The translations under genes and the position numbers were made by a program. The notes below the pieces were generated by a model. That model saw only the letters and a list, made by a program, of their open reading frames with translations. It made no database searches and was not told the origin of the DNA. From Panulirus ornatus (Eukaryota > Arthropoda > Malacostraca > Decapoda > Palinuridae), in NCBI RefSeq assembly GCF_036320965.1, contig NC_092236.1:10621518-10685517 (forward strand): a stretch of 64,000 bases of DNA, in the 5' to 3' direction. Below are positions 61,440-64,000 of the stretch, in pieces (position 1 is the first letter of the stretch; every line of letters begins with the position of its first letter).

Positions 61440-62235
61440 GAGGGATGTCACTTACTACCAGCAATAAGAGCCAGCCTGAGTCGTAGCTCCCTTCTCGAAA
61501 GCACACCGGTGGTGATGCGACCACACGATGTACTAAGTGTTGAGGCTGAAGATGCGATATGACGTAAGTGAGAGCGACGATGCCAGCCAGCCATGGTGCT
61601 GCTGGAACGTGCAACAGGACCAAGCACACCTGCAGCAGAAGTAGAAATACAGTGAGCAATGACCGCAGGAAATGCTGCTGCTGTGGATGTGATGCTAAAT
61701 ACAGCAGTAGAAGCAGAGTTGATAGCTATTTGGACATTAGAGGCAAAGTTTCTTATCTTAAGGCATAGCACCACTAATAACAGTAGGGACAACCACACCA
61801 GTGTTATCTGTAGCAGGATTAGACGTAGCATTGCTAAGACCAGTCGTGCTCATAACTTGCATGGTAGGCAAAATTGCTACCAACAATAGTACTCACAACA
61901 ATACCAAAGGTAGATAGAAGGGGCGCAGTAATTTCAGCAGCGGTTAAAGCAGGCACAGCAGCGTTTGCAGGAAATGGAGGAGGAGTTGCAGTGATAGCAG
62001 CAGCTGGAAGAGGCAGAACAGAAGGCACTGTGAGTTAGTACTAGATAGTGCAGATGGTGAAGAACCAGTAGCGGCAGCAACAGAGGGGGAATGAGATACA
62101 TTGATAGGAACTGGTAGCAAGCATAATGGTATCATCAGTAGTAGACGCAGTGTCACTTGCAGCAGCACTAGATGTATAGATGGAATACTGACAGCAACAG
62201 CAGGCGCAGCAGTGTTAGTAAGAGCGGAGGCAAGA
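61440..62235 (-). other. Minus-strand tract with codon-like periodicity (Ala/Thr/Ser/Val)
   Basis: On the minus strand GCT, ACT, GTT and TCT-type triplets recur for about 800 bp. The favoured frame shifts three to five times. Successive frames read SVAAATGSSPSALSSTN, LPLPAAAITATPPPFPANAA, ATSNPATDNTGVVVPTVISG and NSASTAVFSITSTAAAFPAV. This could be a decayed Thr/Ala/Ser-rich (mucin-like) coding region or an ancient trinucleotide repeat. No start, signal or domain is seen. Confidence 0.45.
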
Positions 62236-62245
62236 ATACAGAAGG

Positions 62246-62352
62246 CAAAGTCAGACTCAGGTGGAGGGGTGTGGACCCATCATAGGCCTGTAACAGCTCG
62301 GTTAGGAGAAACTTTGCGACCTTGCCCGAGAGACACGACCTGGCTCGAGTGA
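62246..62352 (+). repeat. Roughly 100-bp direct repeat, copy 2
   Basis: GGCAAAGTCAGACTCAGGTG through CATCATAGGCCTGTAACAGC, AGGAGAAACTTTGCGACC and GAGAGACACGAC. It matches copy 1 at 60.8 kb in the same orientation. Confidence 0.75.
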
Positions 62353-62585
62353 CACTAGGCCAACCGCATCTGCGACCAGTCAGCCTCTGGTGCTGTCTCA
62401 GCTTCACATGATCTCTTCGTTATCACGTGGGATGGAAGGAAGGAAGGAAAGCATTTCCAGGTACACATTTTTAGCTTTTATGCATTATCAAGAAGTTCCT
62501 GATCACCATAGTGCTGACGGAACAAATTACGCCCATATGTTGATTAAGTATCATTCGGTGATTTAAACTTAAGCCCCGCGTGTGT

Positions 62586-62650
62586 GATGGTGTGTGTGTG
62601 TGTATTTGTGTGTGTGTGTGTGTGTGTGTGTGTGGGGGGGGGGGGGGGGC
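62586..62650. repeat. (TG)n ending in a poly-G run
   Basis: TG array to about 62633, then about 17 consecutive G. Confidence 0.97.
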
Positions 62651-63779
62651 ACTTACATACAGATGCGTTTGTGTATATGTTTGTGTATCTTTCATCTTAT
62701 TCGTCTGTCTCTGCTCACGCACGTACTCACAGAAAGAAAAATCGTGCACACGTACTTAAAGAAGAACAAGCAGTAAGCGGCTTACCTCCTCCTATTCATC
62801 CTCGCCTTGACAACTGTGATACATCCTCCGTCAGATGGACCAAGGCCTTGCATGTCTTCTCTGACGCTGACCCACAACTGGTGGGTTTCGCCGTGAGGCT
62901 GCGGCCTGCCCCAGTACTAGTGGTCGTCAGGTTCAGTACATGCTGGTGGTGGTGGTGGTAGAAATACTTAGCATCTGCCGCTCCAGTCGTGGCAGGCTAG
63001 GCAGCTGTGTCGTGAAATGGGAAAACTCCTGACCTGTTATTTCGTATCAGGATGTTAAGGTTCAATATGTTCATAGGTTTTGTTAGTCTATTGTGAAGCC
63101 CTAACAGGCATGTCTTCAATATGGCAACAGGACGACTCTGTTTTTACTATGGTAGCATGAGGAGTGCACTGATACGATGGTATGACGAGTAAGAGTATAA
63201 TGTTGGCATAATGAGTATGACATATGATAGGTTGGCAAGTAGGACATCAAAATAGTAATACATCTTGGTTGCATCTGTTGTTGGGTGTGTGGGGTCAAGG
63301 TATGTAAACAGACACTAGTGTTCTCCGCGTTAAAGTGCGTTAAAAAAAAGGATAAAATTCTGGAGGGAGCTTATGCAAATGTACTGCCTAGTATTCTTGT
63401 TCTTCCTCTCTTGATGCTATGCAGTAAGGGTCATCTGCGGAAGAAATAGAGCTACTTCAGGCATTGATCCCATGGGCTCAGCATACAACATACGTTCCTG
63501 GTTGGATAAGTGATGTAAAAGGAAAAACCTGGCCTAATCTTCGCATGCGTTCTGAGCGCTTGGTCTTATCATTACATCTTACTTTATTTTTTCCTCTTGT
63601 AAATCACGCCGAACTCGGAAGAACCTTGCTGGTGACTCGAGTTTCTCTTTGTGAGGGTGAGGTGAATGTTGTCTTCAGGCCGTGTTGACGGATGGGTCAC
63701 GACGCGTGCGTGAGCCGCCTCTCCCGCCCAGACACAGCCCATCCCGCTGATCCATTTTATGCACGGCAGAATGAAGTAT
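62651..63779. other. No recognisable gene
   Basis: About 1.1 kb. There is a short (TGG)n run at 62943-62959. Frames are under 126 codons, without domains. Confidence 0.4.
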
Positions 63780-63813
63780 TTGTGTGTGTTTGTGTGTGTG
63801 TGTGTGTGTGTGT
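63780..63813. repeat. (TG)n microsatellite
   Basis: A TG array with one TTTG interruption. Confidence 0.96.
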
Positions 63814-64000
63814 CCAGATTCTTAACGTGGCCCTTGGTGCCGCCCAGGCTGGTGGTGCCTGTGTGGCGTGTGAGAAGGTCAGGTCAGGCAAAGCCTTTCT
63901 TCTCCTTGGTCGTTCCGTGCGTACGTAAAGGCATCTTATTTTTGATTGGTATTTTCTTAATCTTCATTTTAGGTGCATTTGAACCGTACTGTTATGCAAC

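Overview
This window looks like non-genic DNA from an animal nuclear genome, most likely a decapod crustacean. There are no prokaryotic-style genes, operons or Shine-Dalgarno sites. There are dozens of di- and trinucleotide arrays, many longer than 50 bp, mostly (TA)n, (CA)n and (CT/GA)n. Several short dispersed repeats recur, and decayed LINE reverse transcriptases and tRNA-like SINE pieces are present. The decapod assignment rests on the extreme microsatellite load and on my recollection of similar repeats in lobster-type genomes. It was not checked against any database.

Layout. 0-6 kb: a 30/31-bp minisatellite at the left edge, a 33-bp minisatellite, a family B and a family C repeat, a nested foldback element (3.8-4.1 kb) and a candidate exon with a perfect donor (5.57-5.85 kb). 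6-18 kb: mostly unannotatable sequence with CA/GT/TA/GA arrays and a candidate minus-strand exon at 9.4-9.6 kb. 18-23 kb: family A and C copies, a possible 36-nt microexon, a tRNA-like hairpin between two TA arrays, and a tRNA-derived SINE. 23.3-23.8 kb: a 21-bp minisatellite of about 25 units. 26-28 kb: a minus-strand LINE remnant and two possible exons or ORFs. 29-31 kb: CCT, GA, GT and a GGTACC-rich minisatellite, then a SINE. 33.7-34.75 kb: a composite of family H, (CA)n(TA)n, family A, (TA)n, family B and (GA)n. 36.2-36.6 kb: a 51-bp repeat inside a long open frame. 38-41 kb: family H, a second tRNA-like hairpin, a foldback element and a candidate exon. 42.7-43.1 kb: a LINE RT remnant. 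46-47.3 kb: a decayed 23-bp minisatellite and a clean 34-bp minisatellite. 49.4-50.4 kb: a composite with two family A copies head to head. 51 kb: a 39-bp minisatellite. 52.6-55.6 kb: weak coding-exon candidates. 59.7-61.4 kb: the longest LINE remnant (endonuclease and RT), followed by a minus-strand tract with codon-like periodicity.

No complete protein-coding gene can be assembled. The exon candidates rest only on splice-site sequence plus an open frame, and I recognise none of the peptides. The best-supported statements are the repeat structures, the three LINE RT remnants (from conserved motifs), and the observation that the dispersed families nearly always sit against, or inside, AT-rich microsatellites.
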